Assembly (NCBI GenBank): GCA_009922615.1
Contig: RFVF01000032.1
Location: 1 to 50,836, forward strand
Source: Pseudomonadota bacterium
GTDB taxonomy: Bacteria; Verrucomicrobiota; Verrucomicrobiia; Limisphaerales; SXTU01
Direction of reading: 5' to 3'
DNA: 50,836 bases
Part shown: positions 42,927-50,836 of the stretch, in pieces
How the letters are laid out: every line of letters begins with the position of its first letter
Numbering within the stretch: position 1 is the first letter of the stretch
Made by a program: the position numbers and the translations under genes
The notes under the pieces: generated by a model
Databases searched by the model: none
What the model saw: only the letters and a program-made list of their open reading frames with translations
Told to the model about the DNA's origin: nothing

Positions 42927-42984
42927 TTTCACAAGCAACGATTTCGAGAACCCCACTGCCACGACGGCGGTGGGGTTTTTGTTT
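42911..42984 (+). terminator. leuA attenuator: antiterminator and intrinsic terminator
   Basis: Terminator: CCCCACTGCC (42951-42960), loop ACGAC, GGCGGTGGGG (42966-42975), then TTTTTGTTT. Competing antiterminator: GGCAGTCGGGTTCT (42911-42924) pairs with AGAACCCCACTGCC (42947-42960) at 13 of 14 positions. The segment CCCCACTGCC is shared, so the two structures exclude each other. Bases 42985-43158, up to leuA, contain only the inverted repeat described separately. Confidence 0.8.
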
Positions 42985-43140
42985 CAGCCAGAGATGGACA
43001 CAGATGAAACGCAGATTTGAATTAGGAATGCAGAAAGGCGTGATGCGGCAAATGCTTGTTGCCGCGGATCCGTTCATGCCTTCTCGCCTTCCTGATACCT
43101 CCCCATCCGTGTTTCATCTGTGTTCATCTGTGGCTAAAAA
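42983..43140. repeat. Inverted CACAGATGAA-type repeat between attenuator and leuA
   Basis: The left arm 42983-43016 (TTCAGCCAGAGATGGACACA, GATGAAACGCAG) and the right arm 43104-43140 (CATCCGTGTTTCATCTGTG, TTCATCTGTGGCTAAAAA) are imperfect reverse complements. The centre (43017-43103) also has weak inverted matches (GAAAGGCGTGAT against CTCGCCTTCCTG). It fills the untranslated region between the attenuator terminator and the leuA start and looks like a non-autonomous insertion. Confidence 0.72.
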
Positions 43141-43158
43141 GTGTTACCTCATTCGCCC

Positions 43159-44814
43159 ATGCTGAAAGACACCGTCTCCAAATACCGGCCGTTCCCCGGC
43201 GTCCACCTGCCCAACCGCCAGTGGCCCAGCCGCACCCTCTCCCGCGCGCCCATCTGGTGCAGCGTAGACCTCCGCGACGGCAACCAGGCGCTCGCCGTGC
43301 CCATGAACGTCGCGCAGAAGCTCGAGCTGTTTCAGGCGCTCGTGAAGTGCGGTTTCAAGGAAATCGAGGTCGGCTTCCCGTCCGCGTCGAACACCGAGTT
43401 CGCCTTCAACCGGCTGCTCATCGAGAAGGGCCACATCCCTGACGACGTGAACATCCAGGTACTCGTGCAGGCGCGCGAGGACTTGATCGAGAAGACGTTC
43501 CAGTCGCTCGTCGGTGCCAAGCGCGTGGTCATCCACATGTATAACTCGACCTCGCCCGCACAGCGCCGCGTGGTGTTTGGCAAGTCGAAGGATGAGATCA
43601 AGGCCATCGCCGTCCACGGCGCGAAGCTCATCAAAGACCGGCTTCATCGCCTCGCGGGCACGGAAGTGACACTTCAGTATTCGCCCGAGAGTTTCTCCGC
43701 CACCGAGGTGGAATACGCCAAAGAAGTCTCCGAGGCCGTGATGGACGTGTGGCAGCCCACGCCGCAGCACAAGATGATCTTGAACCTGCCCGACACGGTC
43801 GAGGTCGCGATGCCGAATGTTTATGCCGACCAAATCGAGTGGATGTGCACGAACATCAAGAACCGCGAGTCGCTCATCATCAGCCTGCACACGCACAACG
43901 ACCGCAACACCGGCACCGCCGCCACCGAGCTGGGCCTGCTTGCCGGTGCAGACCGCGTCGAGGGCACGCTCTTCGGCAACGGCGAGCGCACGGGCAACCT
44001 CGACATCGTCACCGTGGCGCTGAACCTCTACATGCACGGCATTGACCCGCGCCTCGACTTCAGCGACCTCAACGCGCTGCGCGAAGTCTATGAGCGCTGC
44101 ACGGGCATGACCGTCCCGCCGCGCCAGCCTTACGCGGGCGAACTGGTCTTCACCGCGTTCAGCGGCTCGCACCAGGACGCGATCAAGAAGGGCATCGCTG
44201 AATGGGAAAAAGGCGGCCGCACGCACTGGGACGTGCCCTATTTGACCATCGACCCGCGCGACTTGAGCCGCGAATACCGCGAGGTCATTCGCGTGAACAG
44301 CCAGTCCGGCAAGGGCGGCGTGGCTTACCTGCTCGAAACCGAATTCGGCATCGAGCTGCCCAAGGACATGCAGCGTGAGTTCGGCCCCATCGCCAACGAC
44401 CTAGTGGATGCGCTTGGCCGCGAGGTGAAGGGCGAGGAGTTGAAAGCGATGTTCTGGAAGGAATACGTCGAGCGCACGACGCCGTGGTCACTCATCCACT
44501 TTCACGCGGACGGCGTGGACGGCGTCTTCCGCTGCCGCGCCAGCCTGCGCAAAAACGGTGCGGAACTGAAACTCACCGGCGAAGGCAATGGCCCCATCGC
44601 TGCCTTCGTAAATGCACTCGCCAATGGCGGCGCACCGAAGTTCGAAGTGACCAACTACCGCGAGCACGCCTTGAGCGCCGGCGAAGGTGCGAGCGCCATC
44701 AGCTACATCCAGATCAAGCTCGCCGACGGCAAGGTCCGCTGGGGCGCGGCCGTGGACACGAACATTGAGCTCGCCTCCATCAAAGCCGTCCTCAGCGCGC
44801 TGAACCGGGCGTGA
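43159..44814 (+). CDS. leuA: 2-isopropylmalate synthase
   Basis: First committed step of leucine synthesis: condenses acetyl-CoA with 2-oxoisovalerate. 551 residues, the long LeuA type 2 form. WCSVDLRDGNQAL holds the metal/catalytic start of the HMGL-type barrel, LHTHNDRNTGTAATE the HxH metal site, and TLFGNGERTGNLD the conserved loop; SGKGGVAYLLE and the C-terminal domain (ALSAGEGASAISYIQIKLADGKVRWGAAVDTNIELASIKAVLSALN) form the leucine-binding regulatory part, so end-product inhibition is expected. Transcription is probably also controlled by the attenuator 200 bases upstream. The start at 43159 (MLKDTVSKYRPFPG) fits the family. Confidence 0.97.
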   Translation: MLKDTVSKYRPFPGVHLPNRQWPSRTLSRAPIWCSVDLRDGNQALAVPMNVAQKLELFQALVKCGFKEIEVGFPSASNTEFAFNRLLIEKGHIPDDVNIQVLVQAREDLIEKTFQSLVGAKRVVIHMYNSTSPAQRRVVFGKSKDEIKAIAVHGAKLIKDRLHRLAGTEVTLQYSPESFSATEVEYAKEVSEAVMDVWQPTPQHKMILNLPDTVEVAMPNVYADQIEWMCTNIKNRESLIISLHTHNDRNTGTAATELGLLAGADRVEGTLFGNGERTGNLDIVTVALNLYMHGIDPRLDFSDLNALREVYERCTGMTVPPRQPYAGELVFTAFSGSHQDAIKKGIAEWEKGGRTHWDVPYLTIDPRDLSREYREVIRVNSQSGKGGVAYLLETEFGIELPKDMQREFGPIANDLVDALGREVKGEELKAMFWKEYVERTTPWSLIHFHADGVDGVFRCRASLRKNGAELKLTGEGNGPIAAFVNALANGGAPKFEVTNYREHALSAGEGASAISYIQIKLADGKVRWGAAVDTNIELASIKAVLSALNRA

Positions 44815-44855
44815 CTTTCGCTGAACAAGCACCCAACTCTTTCCGCAAAGCCATT

Positions 44856-45974
44856 ATGCAAACCTCACTCCGCCGGTTCTCCCTTGTCCTTGCGCTGCTG
44901 CTCGCGGCCGCGCTTTCCGTTCACGCCGCCAGCAAAGCGCTGCCACGCAGCACGCCGGAGGCGCAGGGCATTTCCTCGGCCGCCATCCGCGCCTACGTCG
45001 AGGCCGCGGACCAAACGATTCACACGATGCACAGCTTCATGCTCGTGCGTCACGGGCACGTCGTGGCCGAAGGCTGGTGGAAGCCCGAGGCGGCCGAAAA
45101 GCCGCACGTGATGTGGTCGTTGAGCAAGAGCTTCGACGCCACTGCCGTCGGGCTGGCGGTCGCCGAGGGGAAACTCAACCTCGATGACCCGGTGCTGAAG
45201 TTCTTCGCCGCCGAAGCGCCAACCGACCCTTCCGAACACCTCAAGGCCATGCGCGTGCGCGACCTTCTTTCCATGAGCGGCGGGCACGATACCGAGCCGA
45301 AGTTCAGCTTCGAGACCGGCCCGTCGGTGCGGGAGTTTCTCGCGCATCCTGTCATGCACAAGCCGGGCACGTGGTTTCGCTACAACACGCCGGGCAGCTA
45401 TATGCTCTCGGCCATCGTGACCAAGGCCACGGGCAAAACCATGCTGGAGTATTTGCAGCCGCGCCTGTTCGAGCCGCTGGGCATCGAGGGTGCAACGTGG
45501 GCGAAGAGCGCGGAAGGCTACTCACTCGGCGGCTACGGCCTGAGCATCCGCACAGAGGACATCGCGAAGTTCGGCCAGCTCTACTTGCAGCAGGGCAAGT
45601 GGAATGGCCGGCAGGTGCTCCCGGAAAAATGGGTCGAGGCCGCGACCTCCAAGCAGGTCGAGAACGACAAGGCTCCGAGCGGCAAGAACCCCGACTGGCG
45701 GCAGGGCTATGGGTTCCAGTTCTGGCGGTGCCAGAACAACGCCTTCCGCGGCGACGGACGCGACGGCCAGATCTGCCTCGTGCTGCCCGAGCACGACGCG
45801 GTCATCGCCATCACGGCGCAGACCGGCAACATGCAGGGACAATTGGACTTGGTGTGGGCGAAGCTCCTGCCCGCGTTTCAAGCGAAGGCCCTGCCCGCCG
45901 ATGCGGCTGCACATGAGCAGTTGAAGCGCACGCTCGGCAGCCTCGTGGCTCATCCCGCGCCCGCGAAGAAGTGA
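44856..45974 (+). CDS. Exported serine hydrolase (beta-lactamase/class C-like)
   Basis: 372 residues; the start at 44856 gives MQTSLRRFSLVLALLLAAALSVHA, a signal peptide. The catalytic SLSK (SxxK) in HVMWSLSKSFDATAVG and the YNT (YxN) in FRYNTPGSYMLS mark the penicillin-binding/beta-lactamase fold, with RDLLSMSGGHD as in esterase-type members. No clear KTG triad follows; GRDGQ may replace it. Esterase or peptidase action on a cell-wall or environmental substrate is more likely than drug resistance. It starts 41 bases after leuA. Confidence 0.9.
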   Translation: MQTSLRRFSLVLALLLAAALSVHAASKALPRSTPEAQGISSAAIRAYVEAADQTIHTMHSFMLVRHGHVVAEGWWKPEAAEKPHVMWSLSKSFDATAVGLAVAEGKLNLDDPVLKFFAAEAPTDPSEHLKAMRVRDLLSMSGGHDTEPKFSFETGPSVREFLAHPVMHKPGTWFRYNTPGSYMLSAIVTKATGKTMLEYLQPRLFEPLGIEGATWAKSAEGYSLGGYGLSIRTEDIAKFGQLYLQQGKWNGRQVLPEKWVEAATSKQVENDKAPSGKNPDWRQGYGFQFWRCQNNAFRGDGRDGQICLVLPEHDAVIAITAQTGNMQGQLDLVWAKLLPAFQAKALPADAAAHEQLKRTLGSLVAHPAPAKK

Positions 45975-46092
45975 CGCGCCCTGCAAGGGAACGGTGCCCC
46001 TTCGAGTAACTAAGCGGGATCTCAGGCTGCGGTCTTCGTCCGCAGTTCATGAGGCTTGTTCCGTTCTGCATTTCCGCTAGGCTGCCCGGCCT

Positions 46093-49000
46093 ATGAAATG
46101 TCTGTTCCGCCTCTTGTTAGGCCTCGTCTTCGTGTCGGCCGCTTCCGCCGCGCCGCTCGTGTTCCAAGGCACCGACGGTCCCGGCAAGGGCAAGCACATT
46201 GTCTTCATCGCGGGCGACCACGAGTATCGCTCCGAAGAGTCGCTGCCGGCGATGGCGCGCATCCTCGCCAAGCACCACGGCTTCAAGTGCACCGTGCTCT
46301 TCGACATTGACGCCGAAGGCAACATCAGCGCTGGCGACCCCTCGAACATCCCGGGTCTCGAAGCGCTCGCAACCGCCGACCTCGCGGTGGTGTTCCTCCG
46401 CTTCCAGCACTTGCCCGCCGAGCAGATGAAGCACATTGACGAGTATCTCAAGCGCGGCGGGCCGGTCGTAGGGCTGCGCACGGCAACGCACGCGTTCAGC
46501 GGGACCAAGGAGCCTTACACCAAATACAATTTCAATGCAAAGGAGCCCGGCTACGAACTCGGCTTCGGCCATCAGGTGCTCGGCCAGACCTGGGTGGGTC
46601 ACTATGGCCAGAACCATCGGCAGAGCACGCGCATCACGATTGTGCCAGACAAGAAGGACCATCCCATCCTGCGCGGCGTAAAGGACATTTGGGTCCAAGT
46701 CGGCGGCTACGTGGGCAAGCCAACGGATGGCGAAATCCTCACGCTCGCCCAGCCGCTCAACGGCATGACGCCCGATTCGCCCGCTGACGCGACGAAGCCC
46801 CCGCAGCCGTCCGAGTGGACGCGCAATTACAAGGGTGCGAACGGCCAGACGGGCCGAGTGTTCACGACGCTTTACGGCACGTCGGAAGACATCACCAACG
46901 AAGGTTATCGCCGGCTCGTGCTCAACGGCATCTTCTGGGCGATCGGGCTGGAGAGCGCCATCAAGCCGGACCTGAACATCGCGTTCGTCGGGCCGTTCAA
47001 GCCGAATACCTACAACGGCGGGGCTTACGCGCGCGGCATCAAGCCAGAGATGTATGCGGGCTTCGAGAGCCCGATTCCGGCGAACGACAACACGAAGAAT
47101 CCCAACCCACCGGCGAAGAAAGGCGAGGGCAAGAAAGGCGGAGCCAAGAAAGCCGACGAGAAGCCCGCACCCGCACCCGCCAAATCCGACGCGGCGGATC
47201 CGACCTGCGGAACGAAAACTGTCGCAGCGCCAGCGGCGGGCACCGTCGCCACCGGCAAGCCCGCGCGCTTCGTGCGCATCGAGCTGCCCGGCGACAAGCG
47301 CACGCTCACGCTCGCCGAAGTTGAAGTCATTAGTGGTGGAAAAAACATTGCTCGGTCCGGTAAAGCGACGCAGTCCGCCACCGCGCACGGTGGTGCTGCT
47401 GAACGCGCGATTGACGGCAACAAGAATCCCGACTGGGGCAAGGGCGGCCAGACCCACACGCCGGAGAATGGTTCCAATCCGTGGTGGGAACTCGACCTCG
47501 GCTCGGCGCAGGACATCGAGAAGGTAGGCATTTGGAATCGCGCCGGCATGGAGAACCGGCTCGACGGCTTCACGCTCGCGCTCTTGGATGCCGACCGGAA
47601 GGAAGTTTTCCGTGCGGCGGCCATCGCCGCGCCGCAGGCGATGGAGATTGATGTGAAGGCCGGCGGCAAGCTGGCTTACCTGAACTACGACGGCAAACCC
47701 GGCCAGCCGGTGGGCAAGGGCGTCACGCAGGTCGCCGCTGCGAAAGGTGACGCGAAAAAGGGCGACGGAAAGAAGAACGACGGCAAGAAAGCCGCGCCCG
47801 CCGGTCCCGCACTGGCCGACGTGCCCGCTGACTATCGCGACCCGTTGCCGTTCAAGTTCAACGCGGGCGACAACATCGCCATTCTCGGCAACGGCCTGCC
47901 CGACCGCATGCAGCACGACGGCTGGTTTGAGACCCTGCTACAGAGCCAGCTCGGTGGCCAGTCGGTGCGCTTCCGGAACCTGAGCGCCAGCGGCGATCGC
48001 CCGAACTCCTTCCCGCGCAGCAGCGGCATGCCGTCCATCACGACCTACTTGCAGCACGTTAAGGCCGACGCGGTCTTCGCATTCTTCGGCTACAACGAGT
48101 CGTTCGACAACAAACCCGACGATTACAAGAAGCAGCTCGTGGACTTCGTCCGCACCACGCGCGGTTCGAAGGCCAACGGGAAGAGCTTCCCGCGCATCGT
48201 GCTCTTCAGCCCAATCGCGCACGAGGACACGCACAACCCCAACCTCCCCGACGGCCAGGCGCACAACGTGCAGCTCGAAGCCTACACGAAGGCCACCGAG
48301 GCTGCGGCGAAGGAAGCGGGCGTGGCGTTCGTGGACTTGTTCCATCCGTCGCTGGAGTTGTTCAAGCAGGCGAAGGCGCCGCTCACGATCAACGGCGTTC
48401 ACCTCACCGAGGAAGGCAATCGCCAGCTCGCCGAGGTCATCGCGAAAGCGCTGCTCAACAAGCCTGTCAGCGCGTCGGGCTCGATGGAGTCGCTGCGCGC
48501 CGCCGTGCTCGACAAGGATGACAAGTGGAACAACCGCTACCGCACCCGTGATGGCAACGACGTCTTCGGTGGCCGCTCGACACTCTCGTTCGTGGACGGC
48601 CAGAACAACGCGGTCGTCCTCCAGCACGAGCTCGTCATGCTCGACGTGATGACCGCGAACCGCGACGAGCGCATCTGGGCGCGCGCGGTCGGCAAGGACA
48701 AAGCGATTGACGACAGCAACGTGCCCAAGCCGATTCCCGTCATCTCGAACGTCGGCGGCAAGAGCAAGAGTTCCAGTGCGGTGAAGGAAGGTGTCTTGCG
48801 CTACATCAGCGGCGAGGAAGGCATCAAACACATGGCCGTGGCGAAGGGCTTCGAGGTGAATCTGTTCGCCGACGAGAAGAAGTTCCCGCAGCTCGTAAAC
48901 CCCGTGCAGTTGCAGGTGGACGGCAAGGGCCGGCTCTGGGCTGCGGTGTGGCACACGTATCCGAAATGGGAGCCGCTCAAGCCGATGAATGACGCGCTGC

Positions 49001-50836
49001 TAATTTTCCACGACGACGACGGCGACGGGAAGGCGGACCGCGTCACAGAGTTCGCCAAAGTGCAGAACCCGCTGGGTTTCGAGTTCTGGAACGGCGGCGT
49101 GCTCGTCACCTGCCCACCGGAAATCATCTTCCTCAAGGACACCGACGGCGACGGCGTGGCCGACGTGCGCATCGTAATGTTGCAGGGCCTTGATTCCTCC
49201 GACACGCATCACGGCGCGAACAACCTCATCTACGGGCCCGACGGCGGCATCTATTGGCAGAGCGGCGTCTTCATGATGCACAACCACGAACATCCGTGGG
49301 GACCGTCGCTCCAGACCGGCGCGAGCGCGATGTATCGCTTCGACCCGCGCCGCTTTACCATCGCCATGCACGCCGGCAACTCGCCCAACCCGCACGGAAT
49401 TTCCTTCGACCGCTGGGGCTATCACTACGCGACGGACGGCACCGGCGGCCGCGCGTTCCAGGTGCGGCCTGACGCGAAGGGCTTCAAGATGGCCGAGCTG
49501 CTCAAGAAGGAAGTCCGCCCCGTCACCGCGAGCGAAGTCGTCTCCAGCACGCACTTCCCCGAGTCCATGCAAGGCGACTTCCTCATCTGCAATGTCATCG
49601 GCTTCCTCGGCATCAAGCACTACAGCCTCTCGCGCAATCCCGAGACCGGTGTCGTCTGGGGCGAGCCCGCCGGCGACGAGTTGACCGTGATGAAGGAAAA
49701 CGCCGACGGCACCAAGACCGAGGACAAGTCGCGCGGCTTTCTGATGAGCGGCGACAAGAACTTCCGCCCGTCCGATGCCATCTTCGGAGCCGACGGCGCG
49801 CTCTACGTCGCCGACTGGCACAACGCTATCATCGGCCACATGCAGCACAACGTCCGCGACCCGAACCGTGACCACGAGCACGGCCGCATCTACCGCGTCA
49901 CCGCGAAGGGCCGTCCGCTGCAAGCGCCCGTGGCCATCGCCGGGCAGCCCATTCCCGCGTTGCTCGAAAACCTCAAACATCCCACCGACGGCGTGCGCCA
50001 CCGCACGCGCGTGGAGTTGAGCGCGCGCGACACCAAGGAAGTCATCGCGGCGACGCAGACTTGGATGAAGCAGTTCGACCCGAACAAAAAGGAGGACGCG
50101 CACCACTTGCTCGAAGCCCTGTGGCTCCACCAGCAGCACAACGTGCGGAACACCGCATTACTCGATCAGGTGCTCAAGTCGCCCGAGCCGCACGCGCGCA
50201 TCGCCGCAAACACCGTGAAGCACCTGTGGTTCAATGTGGAGGCGTCCACGCACGGCGGCGTCATCGCGGGTCTGGCCGAAGCTGCCGCGCAGAAGTCCGG
50301 CATCCTGAGCGACACGCCCACGCTCACGACCATCCGCATCGCCACCGTGCCCGAGAAGATGATGTATGACGTGAAGCAGCTCGCCGTGAAGCCGGGCAAA
50401 AAGGTGAAGCTCACCTTCGCCAATCCCGACTTCATGCCGCACAACATCCTCCTCGTGAAGCCCGGCAAGGCCGACGAAATCGGCCTCAAGGCCATGGCCC
50501 TCGGCGCAAAAGGCTTCGAGGTCAACTATGTCCCCGAAAGCCCCGACATCCTCTGGTCGAGCAAGCTTGTGGACCACGGCAAGGAACAGGTCATCGAGTT
50601 CACCGCGCCGCAGACCGAGGGCGCGTATCCCTACATCTGCTCGTTCCCCGGCCACCACCTCATCATGCGCGGCACGCTCATCGTGGCGAACAACCCCGCC
50701 GAATTCCTCGCCAAGAACCCGGAGCCGGTGACCAAGATTACCGAGTGGAAGCTCGCCGACCTCGCCGACGACCTGAAGCGCGTCGGCACGCACCGTAACT
50801 TCGCGCGCGGCCAGCAGACTTTCACCGCCCTCGCCT
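46093..50836 (+). CDS. Giant exported ThuA / discoidin / SGNH / PVC propeller / HEAT / cupredoxin protein, 3' partial
   Basis: Open from [19 protein letters not shown] (signal peptide) to the window end, at least 1581 codons. In order: a ThuA-like domain (about residues 25-300; [29 protein letters not shown]); a Lys/Ala/Pro linker; an F5/8 type C (discoidin) domain (about 380-520; [22 protein letters not shown]); a second Lys-rich linker; an SGNH hydrolase (about 580-800; [31 protein letters not shown]); a PVC-type propeller (about 915-1280; [57 protein letters not shown]); HEAT-like helices; and an azurin-like domain (about 1430-1535) with HNILLV and [10 protein letters not shown] as type 1 copper ligands. 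A C-terminal haem domain may follow beyond the window. Confidence 0.9.
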   Translation, partial: MKCLFRLLLGLVFVSAASAAPLVFQGTDGPGKGKHIVFIAGDHEYRSEESLPAMARILAKHHGFKCTVLFDIDAEGNISAGDPSNIPGLEALATADLAVVFLRFQHLPAEQMKHIDEYLKRGGPVVGLRTATHAFSGTKEPYTKYNFNAKEPGYELGFGHQVLGQTWVGHYGQNHRQSTRITIVPDKKDHPILRGVKDIWVQVGGYVGKPTDGEILTLAQPLNGMTPDSPADATKPPQPSEWTRNYKGANGQTGRVFTTLYGTSEDITNEGYRRLVLNGIFWAIGLESAIKPDLNIAFVGPFKPNTYNGGAYARGIKPEMYAGFESPIPANDNTKNPNPPAKKGEGKKGGAKKADEKPAPAPAKSDAADPTCGTKTVAAPAAGTVATGKPARFVRIELPGDKRTLTLAEVEVISGGKNIARSGKATQSATAHGGAAERAIDGNKNPDWGKGGQTHTPENGSNPWWELDLGSAQDIEKVGIWNRAGMENRLDGFTLALLDADRKEVFRAAAIAAPQAMEIDVKAGGKLAYLNYDGKPGQPVGKGVTQVAAAKGDAKKGDGKKNDGKKAAPAGPALADVPADYRDPLPFKFNAGDNIAILGNGLPDRMQHDGWFETLLQSQLGGQSVRFRNLSASGDRPNSFPRSSGMPSITTYLQHVKADAVFAFFGYNESFDNKPDDYKKQLVDFVRTTRGSKANGKSFPRIVLFSPIAHEDTHNPNLPDGQAHNVQLEAYTKATEAAAKEAGVAFVDLFHPSLELFKQAKAPLTINGVHLTEEGNRQLAEVIAKALLNKPVSASGSMESLRAAVLDKDDKWNNRYRTRDGNDVFGGRSTLSFVDGQNNAVVLQHELVMLDVMTANRDERIWARAVGKDKAIDDSNVPKPIPVISNVGGKSKSSSAVKEGVLRYISGEEGIKHMAVAKGFEVNLFADEKKFPQLVNPVQLQVDGKGRLWAAVWHTYPKWEPLKPMNDALLIFHDDDGDGKADRVTEFAKVQNPLGFEFWNGGVLVTCPPEIIFLKDTDGDGVADVRIVMLQGLDSSDTHHGANNLIYGPDGGIYWQSGVFMMHNHEHPWGPSLQTGASAMYRFDPRRFTIAMHAGNSPNPHGISFDRWGYHYATDGTGGRAFQVRPDAKGFKMAELLKKEVRPVTASEVVSSTHFPESMQGDFLICNVIGFLGIKHYSLSRNPETGVVWGEPAGDELTVMKENADGTKTEDKSRGFLMSGDKNFRPSDAIFGADGALYVADWHNAIIGHMQHNVRDPNRDHEHGRIYRVTAKGRPLQAPVAIAGQPIPALLENLKHPTDGVRHRTRVELSARDTKEVIAATQTWMKQFDPNKKEDAHHLLEALWLHQQHNVRNTALLDQVLKSPEPHARIAANTVKHLWFNVEASTHGGVIAGLAEAAAQKSGILSDTPTLTTIRIATVPEKMMYDVKQLAVKPGKKVKLTFANPDFMPHNILLVKPGKADEIGLKAMALGAKGFEVNYVPESPDILWSSKLVDHGKEQVIEFTAPQTEGAYPYICSFPGHHLIMRGTLIVANNPAEFLAKNPEPVTKITEWKLADLADDLKRVGTHRNFARGQQTFTALA

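Noticed and set aside
42804..42950. tRNA or other structural RNA upstream of leuA
   Set aside because: No cloverleaf or T-loop GTTCRA pattern was found; the segment is fully explained by promoter, leader ORF and antiterminator.
46117..47916. 599-codon minus-strand open frame at the right end
   Set aside because: The plus strand carries the signal peptide, ThuA and discoidin domains; the antisense product is Arg/Val-rich with no motif.

Overview
The window is about 51 kb of GC-rich (roughly 65%) chromosomal DNA from a Gram-negative bacterium, most likely a Verrucomicrobiota member of the Pedosphaera/Limisphaerales type. Grounds: Tat/Sec-exported formylglycine sulfatases, a ThuA/PVC-type propeller giant protein, PQQ-like and NHL propellers, tandem type IV pilin-like genes ending in a GHTL motif, a lysine/alanine/proline H1-tail-like micropeptide, and a general lack of Shine-Dalgarno sites except before small, probably abundant genes. 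No rRNA, tRNA, CRISPR array, phage or transposase gene was seen.

Layout. 1-5.5 kb: a membrane spermidine-synthase-like protein (cut by the left edge), convergent with dnaE. 5.6-14.7 kb: exported catabolic/redox proteins (PQQ-like propeller, NHL propeller, redoxin-cytochrome c-copper monooxygenase-like fusion, two sulfatases, an alpha/beta hydrolase). 14.8-19.7 kb: VF530-type DNA-binding protein, fmt, two ABC-2 permeases without an ATPase, nadE. 19.7-23.4 kb: a Cys-rich secreted peptide, an ABC ATPase/permease/TPR operon, two pilin-like genes with terminators. 23.6-30 kb: tsaC/sua5, a TolC-family protein, a nucleotidyltransferase, mutS, and a 22-residue histone-tail-like gene with a strong SD and terminator. 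30.2-36.1 kb: agmatine deiminase and a partial Pel exopolysaccharide locus (pelC-like with a frameshift, pelD, pelE, pelF). 36.1-41.2 kb: a complete TetR-DevC-DevA-DevB-TolC exporter operon with a clear operator. 41.3-44.8 kb: COG0523 GTPase, FmdB zinc ribbon, and leuA preceded by a leucine attenuator (leader peptide, antiterminator, terminator). 44.9 kb to the end: a serine hydrolase and a giant ThuA/discoidin/SGNH/propeller/HEAT/cupredoxin protein that runs off the right edge.

Two signals stand out. First, short mobile-looking DNA is inserted in frame inside conserved genes: REP-like inverted hairpin pairs with GTAG/GGAG heads and arrays of 7-bp units are found in dnaE (twice), mutS (twice), tsaC/sua5, the spermidine-synthase-like gene and the start of an ABC permease. 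They add peptides at domain junctions while keeping the frame. Related inverted arrays of 7- or 8-bp units fill several intergenic gaps. Second, the region upstream of leuA has every part of a ribosome-mediated attenuator, with a leader that may be translated from a leaderless transcript.

Promoters could be proposed for only two units (the TetR operon and leuA). Most other starts were chosen from signal peptides, family N-termini and spacing rather than from ribosome binding sites.
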